Shown: positions 44,156 through 52,787, numbered from the stretch's first letter. The stretch: DNA of 64,000 bases from Sporothrix humicola (GCA_021396245.1 WNYE01000073.1:62001-126000), one strand, 5' to 3'. The notes: generated from the letters alone by a model not told the origin. Numbers and translations: made by a program.

Positions 44156-46225
44156 TCACAGATACTCATTCGGGATGAAGAGCGGCATGGAGTCCTCCCA
44201 CAGCGTGTCGGTCAGAATGCGCTTATTGCTGCCGTCCGGGTCCATGGCCATGATCTGCCCGTACGGCTGAAACGTGCTGTCGTACAGGGCCGACTCGTCG
44301 CGGAAGCCGTACATGCCGCTGTTCCACAGGATCTGGGTCTTGCCGTCGACCTTGCTCCACACGGCGTGGGCGTCGTTGGCCGGGCTGTCCGTCAACCTTT
44401 GCAAATCAGAACCATCAGGGCGGATGGTCATCACGTCGAAGCGGTCGTCCCACCAGCGGTTGCTGTCGGTCGCGGCCGTCCAGTTGACCTGCCGCGAAAA
44501 GACAATCTTGTCGCCGTCGGGGGACCAGCCGGGCGTGTTGTCCCAGCCGTCAGTCAGGTTTGTCGTCTGGCCCGTGGCGAGGTCGAGCACGCGCAAGCCC
44601 AGAGGCTGGCCGTTGGCCATGTTCCACAGACGATAGACGAGGCGGGTGCCGTCGGGCGAAAAGGACGGGAAGCCGGCATTGGTCGTGCCGTTGGTCTCGG
44701 TCAAGTTGGTGTAGCTGCGGGCAACCGTTCCATTGGCCAGAGGATCAGAATCGGAGACGTTGGCCAGGTAGATGGTGCCCGGCTGCGAGGTGCGGACAGT
44801 AAACCACGAGCCGAACCCGACGGCAATCTGTTGTCCGTCGGGCGAAAACGTCGGCTGGAACGCGCCGGCCAATCCAAAACCAATGTTGGACTCTTGGTCG
44901 GGCGCCACGACGTCCTCGACATCAAACACGTCTTCCAGGCCGTCGTACGTGCCCGACGACGTGATGACGGACGAGTCGCCCAGCTGCTTTTGCGTAATGG
45001 CCATTCTTTTCGTGGGGACATTGAACTGCGGAAACACGTCCATGAAGCGGTAGTCCCAGTCGCTGTCAAACGAGAACAGCGACTTGCCGGCGGCACGGAC
45101 GTCCCATGTGAGGACCTCGTACACGACGCGGCTGCCGTCCGGCGACCACGACGGGTTTCTCAGGAAAGTCTGGGAGAAGGGCAAGTGGGTAGTGTCATTC
45201 TTGGTGTAGGCGATGCCCTCGTCGGATGTCCCCTTGAGGATGTAGCCAATGTTGGACGAGTTCGAGCTGCCAGTCTGGACATAATGGGGACACACTTTGA
45301 GGTACGGCCCCGTCGTCTCCTGTCGGATGTCTGCGCCCGTCTCGATATCCACACTGAAAATCTGCGACGTCACCGCCTGCTGCTGGCCCGATGTGCCGTG
45401 CGCACCATATGTCGCCTCGGTCGTCATGCCGCTGTACACCAGCCGCTTGCCGTCCGGCGACCACTGTGGCGTGCCATAAGACATGCCCGACTGGGAGACA
45501 ACCTGCCGGAAATCGCTGCCGTTGGGACGCACAATGTAGACTGACAGCTCCTGCGTGTGCTCCCATCCCGTGCCGTTGCTGTGCCCCGTCCAGTCCGTCT
45601 CCCGGTCCGAGCTGAACGCGATCCATGCCCCGTCGGGCGACCACGCCGGCCGGAAGTGGCCCTGCGGACTCGTCGGGTTGCGGACGCGCGTGACTCCAGG
45701 AATGTCGGTGACGTTCCATCTTTTATCCGTGTCGACGTCCTTGACCCAAATGTTCGTCGTGTAGTTGCCCTGCGTCGACACGTAGGCCAGCAGCGACCCG
45801 TCGGGCGAGAGTGTGCCGCTGTCTTCGAGGGAATCCGTGTCAACCAGCGTCTCGAGGCCCGTCCCATCCGGCCTGACCCGGTACAGATCGGCCTGCCCGT
45901 CGGCGCGGCGCTCGCTCGTAAAGACGATCCACTCTCCGTCGGGGGACCAGCTGGCGTGGATATCGAACGCGGAAGTGTCGTTTGAAGACAGGAGAGTGGC
46001 GTTCGTTCCGTCCGCGTTGGAAATGTACAGCTTGGAGCCGGACGGGCCGATGCGGTTCATGTAGAAAATGCCCTTTGTCGCAGGGGACTGGCGGGCATGA
46101 TGGTGTGGAGGAAGTGGTTGTCGCGACTTGAGGGCGTTTGCGCCTGCCTGTCCTGCATAAGGACACGCTGCCGTGGCCGTCTGCGCTGCAAGGCCCAAGA
46201 GGGTGGAGAGGATCGAGAGATGCAT
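44156..46225 (-). CDS. Secreted TolB-like PD40 propeller protein
   Basis: A 689-residue secreted protein. The chosen start, MHLSILSTLLGLAAQTATA, is a signal peptide; an upstream in-frame ATG at 46279 would bury it. The mature chain contains at least eight PD40 (WD40-like, TolB-type) repeats with the core W/F-SPDG: WSPDGEWIVFTSERR, LSPDGSLLAYVS, WSPDGAWIAFSSDRE, WSPDGKRLVYSG, WSPDGSRVVYEV, FSPDGQQIAVGFG, FSPDGTRLVYRLWN and WSPDGDKIVFSRQ. These form beta-propeller blades, possibly one or two propellers. About fifteen N-glycosylation sequons fit an extracellular protein. No protease domain follows, unlike prolyl oligopeptidases with similar propellers. The bacterial TolB family is periplasmic; fungal copies are common but uncharacterised, and transfer from bacteria long ago is possible. 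Binding partner unknown. Confidence 0.88.
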   Translation of the reverse strand: MHLSILSTLLGLAAQTATAACPYAGQAGANALKSRQPLPPHHHARQSPATKGIFYMNRIGPSGSKLYISNADGTNATLLSSNDTSAFDIHASWSPDGEWIVFTSERRADGQADLYRVRPDGTGLETLVDTDSLEDSGTLSPDGSLLAYVSTQGNYTTNIWVKDVDTDKRWNVTDIPGVTRVRNPTSPQGHFRPAWSPDGAWIAFSSDRETDWTGHSNGTGWEHTQELSVYIVRPNGSDFRQVVSQSGMSYGTPQWSPDGKRLVYSGMTTEATYGAHGTSGQQQAVTSQIFSVDIETGADIRQETTGPYLKVCPHYVQTGSSNSSNIGYILKGTSDEGIAYTKNDTTHLPFSQTFLRNPSWSPDGSRVVYEVLTWDVRAAGKSLFSFDSDWDYRFMDVFPQFNVPTKRMAITQKQLGDSSVITSSGTYDGLEDVFDVEDVVAPDQESNIGFGLAGAFQPTFSPDGQQIAVGFGSWFTVRTSQPGTIYLANVSDSDPLANGTVARSYTNLTETNGTTNAGFPSFSPDGTRLVYRLWNMANGQPLGLRVLDLATGQTTNLTDGWDNTPGWSPDGDKIVFSRQVNWTAATDSNRWWDDRFDVMTIRPDGSDLQRLTDSPANDAHAVWSKVDGKTQILWNSGMYGFRDESALYDSTFQPYGQIMAMDPDGSNKRILTDTLWEDSMPLFIPNEYL

Positions 46226-46886
46226 TGTCGTGAAGGATGTGTGGTCGAGCCTGACGATGGATTCACATTCACATTGCACTCAGATGGCCATTGCCTTTCG
46301 TCTTTATTAACTCATCTTCCATCTTTATTGTCGATCCCGTCCCATCATGGCAAAACATTGTCCTGTGTACTCGGCTCGGCCGAGCTGCCGTGCATGACAT
46401 TTTAATCAATCTTTTGATGACCCCTGTCTCCCCAGTTTTTGAGGTCAAGCGATGTTTTGTCGATCCCGGCAGGCAAAAGAAGACAAAAAGAAACACTTTA
46501 AGAGCAGGGATAAACACAAACCTCGGTCCACTCTCGACCTATCGCCGTCCACTGATTACGGCCACGCGTCGATGTCAATCCTCGAAAGGAAGCGACGCTT
46601 TTTCCACTTACATCGCCAGCATCTGCCGTGGTGTTTCATGGGTTGCGGCTCTTTGCACAGACGACAGATCTTGGCCGTCCCCTCTGTCCTCCGGTTGTCC
46701 CACTCCCGATTCGCCAGCACACTCGGCCGTTGCACTCGCAGACTCGGCGATATGAGATCCCAGCACGTTTATGGGCCCCGCCCACACCGCGGCCCCCAAT
46801 CCGGAAGTTGCGATCGCCCATCCCAGCCCAGATTGCAGATCACCGATCCTTGGCGGCCCGCAACGTGGGTTTAGTGGGCTCTGTGG

Positions 46887-46930
46887 GCATGGTTGTTGGT
46901 CGCATCATTGGATGGTCAAACACGAGACGA
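46887..46930 (+). repeat. 44-nt direct repeat, copy 1
   Basis: This copy runs from GCATGGTTGTTGGTCGCATC to CACGAGACGA and matches 47196-47239 at 41 of 44 positions. The start-to-start distance is 309 nt. Copies this similar in noncoding DNA suggest a recent duplication or remnant ends of an inserted element. Confidence 0.75.
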
Positions 46931-47195
46931 AGGAGGCTCCCGGCGGACTCGTAGGCAGCTGTGTATCTTACTTCTACTTGGAGACTTGATATTTCGTGTA
47001 TTGTACTTGTTGTATTCGTCGTATTCGTCGAGTGTTGTCGGTGTTATGTTATATACACAGCAAGTGTGTAAGTGTGTAAGTGCTGTAAGTGTAAGTGCTG
47101 TACGGAGTATTTTATGGATAAACGCACATAGCGGTTCAACGACCGGTGGCTCGCTCGACGGTTGAATTGTCGGTGGATATACCGGGAGCCAATTT

Positions 47196-47239
47196 GCATG
47201 GTTGTTGGTCGCATCAGTGGATAGTCAAACACGAGATGA
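47196..47239 (+). repeat. 44-nt direct repeat, copy 2
   Basis: Second copy of the repeat at 46887-46930, differing at three positions. Between the copies lie a GTAAGT-rich simple tract and the 9-mer TACGGAGTA. Confidence 0.75.
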
Positions 47240-47262
47240 ACGAATGGATGTCTAAAACAAAA

Positions 47263-47286
47263 ATCAAGAAATCAAGAAATCAAGAA
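47263..47286 (+). repeat. 8-nt tandem repeat x3
   Basis: Three exact copies of ATCAAGAA, directly behind the second 44-nt repeat. Probably a small microsatellite. Confidence 0.7.
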
Positions 47287-47655
47287 ATCTGATTAGATTC
47301 AAGCTTCACTTATTTATTGTTATTGTCATGCTTGTTTTGTTATGCATATTGCTCCTTTTCACGTTTATGCATACGCGGCTGATTGTTTCTTATAATACCG
47401 CGCAGTCGACAAGTGCGGCTTTACATCTTCTATTTCCGAGTACAACAGTGACTTGCATGATTCCATAATAACACCGAGTTCCCTGCAATCCCTGCAATGT
47501 GTTTTCTCGTTTTCTTTTTCATCCACTATCAATAGAAAAACTATTATTATTGAGTCGTCCTAATTTCCAGTAACCGGACGAAAAATCACAGAAGAATTGG
47601 TCTCTTCGTATTCCATTCTCCAACTGTTCCCTCTATATCTTTTAGTTATTGGTAT

Positions 47656-48987
47656 TTATTCGCAGACAGTGAAAGAGCTGGCATCATCCGATGAACCGTC
47701 CACGTCGTCGGTCGATACTTCCACCCAGTCCTTTTCGGTCGGTCCGTCGACGGTCGTCGTATTCTTATCCTGCTGCGAGTGGTTCTGGCTCTGGCTCTTC
47801 ACGCGAGACAATGCTTCATGAACTGCCCCAGGCACAAAAATCGAGAGTGTTAATTCTCTGATTGGAGTCCACCATGGCGCCATGACCTCGCTGTAGGTGG
47901 TTGGTGTTCGCCGGACCGCCAGATCCTTCATTTTTGTGCGCCACTCCTCAATGTGCTTTTGGTTCCGCTTTGCATGCTGGACATCGTACTTGGAGAAATC
48001 CGTCTTTGGGTTCTGCGACGCACTGAGGTAGGCCTTCATCTCCGCCAGCTCAGACGCCATCCGTAGCAAAACGGACATGGCATCCGAGGACACGCGCATG
48101 GCCTTGGTGGACGCCAGCGAAGCCTCGCGCGACAGTGCAGGGTGCAGCCAGTACAGCGCATCGGACGTGGCGGTGGCGACGGACGCGGTGGCCATGGCCA
48201 CATGGCCGGCCAGCTGCACCTTTTTGGCCAGCTGCCTGTATTCGTCGAGGCGGGCGGCGTCGAGCACTGCGTCTTGGGATTCTTTGGCTTCTTGGGCTTC
48301 TTGGGCTTCTTGGGCTTCTTGGGCTTCTTGGGCTTCTTGGACTTCTTGCAGGACATTGCTGGTCACTTCGGCGCACGTGTCGACAGCCTTGGCAATCTCC
48401 TTCATCAGCCGACCGAGGTACCATGCCAGATCGCCCCGCAGGGATTTCTTGCGGTCAAGAGAGCGGCGGTCCGAGTCCGAAACGGCGCTGCGCCACACCC
48501 AGACGCGGCGCGCATGGAAGCCGGTCAACGAGCAGAAGCGCGACAAGCGGCCGGCCTCAGGTTTATTGGTGGTACCAGTGGTACCCGCAGCCGCAGCCGC
48601 TTCCACTGCCGTCGTCGCCACAAACGCCGCCTGGGCGCCAAAGAGAGCGCTGCCCATGCCCATAAAGCCCTGGCGGGTGTACCAGCCTGGGCTTCGCCAG
48701 TTCGCCATGTCCTCCCGCTCGTCGCGGAAACGCATATCCAGCCACGCCGCCTCGGCCGCCAGGGCCGCTGTGCCGGCCGCCGTGGCGATGGCCGTGCCTG
48801 CTCGCGCATAGCGTGCATAGTTGCGGTACTCGGGCGTCTCCGTGCCGCACGCGCAGGCCATTGCAAAGTAGGCTGCTTGGGTGCTCAAATTGTCCAGCGC
48901 ACGGATGGCATCGTATGGTCTTTTTGGCTTTGGCTCAGGTTTTGGCTCGGGCAGCCCCGGAACTATTCCGGCCTGAATGTTATGCAT
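47656..48987 (-). CDS. Ala-rich orphan protein with QEA repeat
   Basis: A 443-residue intronless protein with no recognised family. The start MHNIQAGIVPGLPEPKPEPK has a Pro/Lys/Glu linker. Residues about 30-125 are Ala-rich with small-residue helices (ARAGTAIATAAGTAALAAEA, FGAQAAFVATTAVEAAAAAG), possibly two or three membrane-inserting or packing helices. Around residue 210-235 a 9-nt repeat encodes a QEA triplet array (about 48285-48346 in DNA), predicted as a coiled coil. More Ala-rich helix follows (HVAMATASVATATSDALYWL). A hydrophilic tail ends with an acidic Ser/Asp cluster, DDVDGSSDDASSFTVCE. It is transcribed away from the gene at 49725, whose N-terminal half has a loosely similar YAR-x-A and Ala-rich helix. 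Function unknown; coding status rests on a long open frame and codon bias. Confidence 0.65.
   Translation of the reverse strand: MHNIQAGIVPGLPEPKPEPKPKRPYDAIRALDNLSTQAAYFAMACACGTETPEYRNYARYARAGTAIATAAGTAALAAEAAWLDMRFRDEREDMANWRSPGWYTRQGFMGMGSALFGAQAAFVATTAVEAAAAAGTTGTTNKPEAGRLSRFCSLTGFHARRVWVWRSAVSDSDRRSLDRKKSLRGDLAWYLGRLMKEIAKAVDTCAEVTSNVLQEVQEAQEAQEAQEAQEAQEAKESQDAVLDAARLDEYRQLAKKVQLAGHVAMATASVATATSDALYWLHPALSREASLASTKAMRVSSDAMSVLLRMASELAEMKAYLSASQNPKTDFSKYDVQHAKRNQKHIEEWRTKMKDLAVRRTPTTYSEVMAPWWTPIRELTLSIFVPGAVHEALSRVKSQSQNHSQQDKNTTTVDGPTEKDWVEVSTDDVDGSSDDASSFTVCE
48285..48346 (-). repeat. 9-nt coding minisatellite
   Basis: About six tandem copies of GCTTCTTGG (plus strand) within the Ala-rich orphan gene; the minus strand reads QEA per unit. 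The unit length is a multiple of three, so copy-number change keeps the frame. It may vary between strains. Confidence 0.8.
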
Positions 48988-49724
48988 TTTCGTAGTTTTT
49001 GTAGTTTTTGTAGCTTCGTAGTTGTGTAGAGGGTTGGACTTGGATCTGTGTCGGATTGGGATGTATCTGTTGTTGACGCAGTCTTATTCTCGTGTTGTGC
49101 GAATCAACGGCTGTGTTGTGTTGACCGTTGATGGAGCTTCGTTGGCCTTTATATTCCATGGCGTACGGATGATGGATGAAAGTGAAATGATAAAAATGAC
49201 CAAGTTGGCTGTTAGCTTCGTGGCTTTGCATCCCCGTGATCTTTCGTTTTTTGCCCTTCTTACTCATCCAGTTCATTTGATGCCAATAGTTGATGCTAAT
49301 ATTTGATGCTGGTACTTGTTGCTTGTTGTATATGTGTACGACGTACAACACTAACATATACAACAACACTAAGCAATACTAATTAATTCTGTGCCCGAGT
49401 ATCATTAGGTAGACCACACACTGTGCAACAATACATCGTATATTAGTGTCAGTAACACCTGGACAAAAATTGCGAGAAGAAAGCCGTTTTAAGCCATGTG
49501 TCCTCACGGCCAGGACCAGTTTGAATAAAGTATCCTGTCAACCCGTTATTCTTCATTCCTTCCATCTTTCATCCACCGCTCGTCTCATCGTCTCATCGTC
49601 TTCAGATTTTATCAGCCCGCAAAAGTAAGAAAAAAAAGAAAGAAAAAAAAACGAGAAGACGAAGAAGAAAAGAATAAACAAAAATATTCCAAGTGGACCA
49701 AACTAACAAAACGCACAGGTCAAG
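48988..49724. promoter_or_regulatory. Divergent promoter of two orphan genes
   Basis: 737 nt between the start codons of the minus-strand orphan (48987) and the plus-strand orphan (49725). It includes a TTTTTGTAG simple repeat at 48989-49015 and an A-rich run at 49626-49685 (AAAAAAAGAAAG), as in fungal leaders. No other gene was seen. Confidence 0.5.
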
Positions 49725-50324
49725 ATGCCTCGCCACAGAGTCTCACGGGCATTCTACAAGTATGAAGCATGGCCCGATGCATTGCAAATCTTTGAATCGG
49801 CGCACTTGGTCTGCCCACAATCACCCGAGATAAACGTCAAAACTGTGTGCAAGCCACTCATGATTATTGCCGCGCACTCCCTTTTACGACCACTCGACAC
49901 AGCACAAAAACGAGCACGAGAAATTGCGGTGAGGGCGTATCTTGTTTCGGGCGAGATCGACAAGCTCTTCCCCGTCAACGAAGATTACAGCGAGGACTTC
50001 AACCGAAACAGGGTGTCTCGAGACAAATACCGCGGCAGATGCAGGTATGCGCGCGTAGCTGCCGGTGCCGGACAAACAGCCGTTGAATGCGCAACTTTGG
50101 CTGTGAAGCTGGCCCATTATATCCTCCATCAAGCTCTTGCCGACGGCTTGTTTGGCATCCATCGCCCTTCTCTACCTTGGGCCTTGCCTACCATATGGAG
50201 CAGAATACTGCATTTCCCAGACAAAAATATAATCAGGCCAGAAAAGGACGAGATCGATGCAGCTCTGACGGCGTTAAAAGCTGCAATAACCGCCTGCCAG
50301 CCAGCCGATGATTTCAACAGCTAG
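49725..50324 (+). CDS. Orphan protein ending at an in-frame TAG
   Basis: A 199-codon open frame starting MPRHRVSRAFYKYEAWPD (ATG in CAAGATGCC, a good context). The chain is helical and Ala-rich after residue 100: CRYARVAAGAGQTAVECATL. It ends QPADDFNS then TAG at 50322-50324. The reading frame stays open after that TAG to a TAA at 50802-50804, and the next segment has amphipathic helices and similar codon use. This could therefore be the 5' half of a gene broken by one stop codon, a gene with stop-codon readthrough, or a complete short gene followed by an unrelated frame. No family was recognised. No intron that skips the TAG could be found: removal from the nearest GT to either following AG leaves a stop. 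Confidence 0.55.
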   Translation: MPRHRVSRAFYKYEAWPDALQIFESAHLVCPQSPEINVKTVCKPLMIIAAHSLLRPLDTAQKRAREIAVRAYLVSGEIDKLFPVNEDYSEDFNRNRVSRDKYRGRCRYARVAAGAGQTAVECATLAVKLAHYILHQALADGLFGIHRPSLPWALPTIWSRILHFPDKNIIRPEKDEIDAALTALKAAITACQPADDFNS

Positions 50325-50804
50325 TTCTGCGGGCGCACCCGGGAAGTTCCGTGTATGCTATGGGGCTTGGAAAGGCTCGACCATGAGCTGCCGGCACTGA
50401 TCCAGCGTGTAGAGGAACTCGAAAAGACAATCGCTTATTGTACCCCAAATATGTGGTGGCGAGGCACCGCTGAAAGCACCTTGTTTTCCGCAAAGACCGT
50501 GGCCGAGCTGGCCAAGGTGGCCGAACGGGCTGCCTGCTGCCTCTCCGCAACAAAGAGCACTCTCCTTGATTCGGAAAAGGTTGTCAGTGGTGCGACACCA
50601 GCCATTTCGTCCCACCAAGCGCCCCGACTTCGACTGGGCAAGACCAGCAGGCTGGACATTATTCTGGGCGGCGACTGCTGCGGTGGTTTTCTCAACGCGT
50701 TGTCGACAAACGGAGGAGCGACCGCACAGGCCGATGCCGTGCTTGCTGTTGCAAAGACGGATACAGTACTAGAGGAAAAGATGAACGGCTGGGAAATTAT
50801 CTAA
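50325..50804 (+). pseudogene. In-frame continuation after TAG
   Basis: 160 codons in the same frame as 49725-50324, ending at TAA. It has an ATG of its own at 50355 (MLWGLERLDHELPALIQRVE) and could be a separate 149-residue protein. Helices such as VAELAKVAERAACC and LEKTIAY, and Gly/Asp-rich LDIILGGDCCGGF, are visible; no family was recognised. I label it as the distal part of a broken gene, with readthrough or a downstream separate gene as alternatives. Confidence 0.4.
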
Positions 50805-50912
50805 TCACCGGCGGTTGGCAAAAAAGAAAAGAATAAATAGATAAACCATAAAGATTGATTCCGAAAAAAAGACAAAAAAAAAGACACGAAAGCTATAAAG
50901 AAAGTGACTTTT

Positions 50913-51008
50913 CTCCCTCGGGTGGGCTCGAACCACCAACCTTTAGATAGACTATCATGAATATTGTAGATAACAGTCTAACGCGCTATCCAATTGCGCC
51001 ACGAGGGA
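50913..51008 (-). tRNA. tRNA-Asn(GTT) with intron
   Basis: On the minus strand this folds as a tRNA: acceptor TCCCTCG (51008-51002) pairs with CGAGGGA (50920-50914), the D-arm is GCGC with AATTGGATA loop, the anticodon stem is TTAGA/TCTAA, and the T-arm is GGTGG-TTCGAGC-CCACC. The discriminator base is G (50913), typical of Asn. The anticodon loop has 29 nt, so it contains an intron. Placing it in the usual site after position 37 gives the loop CTGTTAA with anticodon GTT (Asn) and a 22-nt intron at 50949-50970. The mature stem-loop TTAGACTGTTAATCTAA has the GACTGTTAATC core of eukaryotic tRNA-Asn. Confidence 0.9.
50949..50970 (-). other. tRNA-Asn intron, 22 nt
   Basis: Predicted tRNA intron in the canonical position one base 3' of the anticodon. 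Its ends can pair with the exon side (ATC with GAT, GACT with AGTC), as needed for the splicing endonuclease. Confidence 0.75.
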
Positions 51009-51758
51009 AATCCGCTTATGGAGATTTCGCCGTCCTTAAGCTGGCTCAAGAAGATGGGGCGGCTGGGAACGAAAAAAGACAGAAATGAAAAATGGGAAAT
51101 GGGAAATGGGAAACAAAACAGATCCACTCGGTCGAGTGTGGGGACAAATGTGATGTTGATACGGAGTGGAGGATCATGAGTTGACGTTGCAAGGCTTTTT
51201 CCCGAATGGCCACGTGGGATTGGCCACCTCGTCGCTTTTGAGTTCTCACCCGGCAGACGTCGAGTCCCGGTCCCGGTTCAGTGGTGGTCCAGCAGGCGAG
51301 CAGGGGCGAACAGCTGGTGAATAATAGCAGCCAAGTGGTGACACGGCCGCCGGAAACCAGCTTTTACAGCGCTCCCGGGTCCGGATGGGCACTAAAAAGG
51401 CTCAAATCTGGTGGGGCCAGGCCGAGTCGGGGAGGTGTGCGTGGAGATCCCCTTCCTTTCGGAGACAGCCATGGCCGATAGCGCCATCAAAAACATCGAC
51501 ACAAAACTGCCAAAGACGGTCTAGCACAGCCTTGTCTTTGCTATGGGACCTGGGGGAGGTACAGTCATCAGCCAGTCAAGGGGACGGCTGTGCGGCATCA
51601 GGGGCAGGAAAAGTACATATAAAAGGAGGTGCCCATCGATTGACGAGAATTGACGAGAAGGTGGCTCTTTTGTCGAGACTGAAGCCATTCAATTCCTCGA
51701 CAGATCACAATAACACTTGCACTTTAAATTCCTTGCCAGACTTCTGGCACGCCTCACC
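51009..51758. promoter_or_regulatory. Promoter region of the SDR gene
   Basis: 750 nt upstream of the short-chain dehydrogenase. TATAAAA at 51618-51624 lies about 135 nt before the ATG. It contains a repeated purine tract (GGGAAATGGGAAATGGGAAA near 51090-51115) and no gene. Confidence 0.55.
51618..51624 (+). promoter_or_regulatory. TATA box of the SDR gene
   Basis: TATAAAA in GTACATATAAAAGGAGG, followed about 135 nt later by the start codon at 51759. Distance fits a leader of roughly 100 nt. Confidence 0.55.
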
Positions 51759-52787
51759 ATGGTCTCTTCAAAAGAACAGTCTCCAAACTTGGAGCCCTTC
51801 TTCCCCAACCAGTTCATCAAGAACCAGTTCCGAACAAAGCCTCACCCGACACCAAAGAACACAGATCTGACCGGCCAAGTAGCCATTGTCGCGGGCTCCA
51901 ACACAGGCCTGGGCCTGGCCGCTTCAGGCCAGCTGCTGTCCTTCAAATTATCCCATCTCATCATGGCCGTCCGGTCACTTGACAAAGGCGAAAAGGCAGC
52001 AGCACCTCTTCGCAAACAGTACCCGTCAGCCAAGATTGACGTCTGGCAGCTCGACATGACGTCGTACGCCTCGGTCCAAGCGTTTGCTTCTCGCGTCGAC
52101 AAAGACCTGAAGCGCCTCGACATTGCCATCCTCAACGCCGGCATCGGTTTCCAGCCTTTCAAGATTGTCGAGTCCACGGGCCACGAACAGACCGTGCAGG
52201 TCAACTACCTGTCCACCCTTTTGCTGGGCATTTTGTTATTGCCCGCCCTCTCCACGAAATCGCCTGCCGGCAAGCCCGGCCGCCTCACCATCGCCACAGC
52301 CATGCTTTCCGCCACGGCCAAGTTCCCCAACAAGACCGCCGACCCCTTGCTGCCCTCCTTCAACAACGAGTCCATCTTTGACACGTCCGACATGTACGCC
52401 ACGTCCAAACTGCTCGGCCAGCTCGCCCTCTGGAAACTGACCGACGTCGTGCCCGCCGACAAGGTCGTCGTCAACATGGTCGAGCCGGGTTTTATTAAGG
52501 GCACAGACCTGCACCGCGAGCGGCCCGGCGCCGTCCAGTTCTTTTTGGGCATGTTCAAGTCCGTTTCCGCGCGGACCGTCGACCTCGGCGCCACAACCTA
52601 CCTCGATGCGACCGTCGTCAAGGGCAAGGAGTCGCACGGCTGCATCCTGGCCAACTGGGAGATCGAGCCGTATGCGCCCTTTGAGTACACGCCCGAGGGC
52701 AAGGCGGTGATGGAGCGGCTTTGGAAGGAGACCATGGTCGAGTTTCAATTCGCAAAGGCCGAAGACATTTTGGCGCGTGTATGCTAG
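51759..52787 (+). CDS. Short-chain dehydrogenase/reductase
   Basis: A 342-residue single-exon NAD(P)-dependent oxidoreductase of the short-chain dehydrogenase family. The nucleotide-binding motif GSNTGLG is at residues 46-52 (GxxxGxG); NAG of the strand-4 motif is at 126-128; and the catalytic YATSK (Y-x3-K) at 213-217, with a Ser/Thr-rich TIATAMLSATAK segment before it for the active-site serine. The long N-terminus (residues 1-36, with FFPNQFIKNQFRTKP) and the C-terminal helix WKETMVEFQFA resemble the retinol-dehydrogenase/WW-domain-oxidoreductase-like fungal SDRs that often occur near secondary-metabolite genes. No biosynthetic cluster is visible here. Substrate and cofactor preference cannot be read. 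ATG at 51759 lies in the good context CTCACCATGG. Confidence 0.9.
   Translation: MVSSKEQSPNLEPFFPNQFIKNQFRTKPHPTPKNTDLTGQVAIVAGSNTGLGLAASGQLLSFKLSHLIMAVRSLDKGEKAAAPLRKQYPSAKIDVWQLDMTSYASVQAFASRVDKDLKRLDIAILNAGIGFQPFKIVESTGHEQTVQVNYLSTLLLGILLLPALSTKSPAGKPGRLTIATAMLSATAKFPNKTADPLLPSFNNESIFDTSDMYATSKLLGQLALWKLTDVVPADKVVVNMVEPGFIKGTDLHRERPGAVQFFLGMFKSVSARTVDLGATTYLDATVVKGKESHGCILANWEIEPYAPFEYTPEGKAVMERLWKETMVEFQFAKAEDILARVC

Larger units (their letters stand above)
46226..47655. other. Intergenic with direct repeats
   Basis: 1.4 kb between the PD40 gene start and the 3' end of the next minus-strand gene. It contains a 44-nt imperfect direct repeat (46887 and 47196), a GTAAGTGCT/GTGTAAGT simple-sequence tract (about 47061-47100), TACGGAGTA at 47101-47109, and an ATCAAGAA triplet repeat at 47263-47286. 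Short frames here are not gene-like. Confidence 0.55.

Noticed and set aside
44027..45544. 505-codon plus frame opposite the PD40 gene
   Set aside because: Antisense to eight PD40 repeats on the minus strand; rich in Arg/Val as expected for a shadow.
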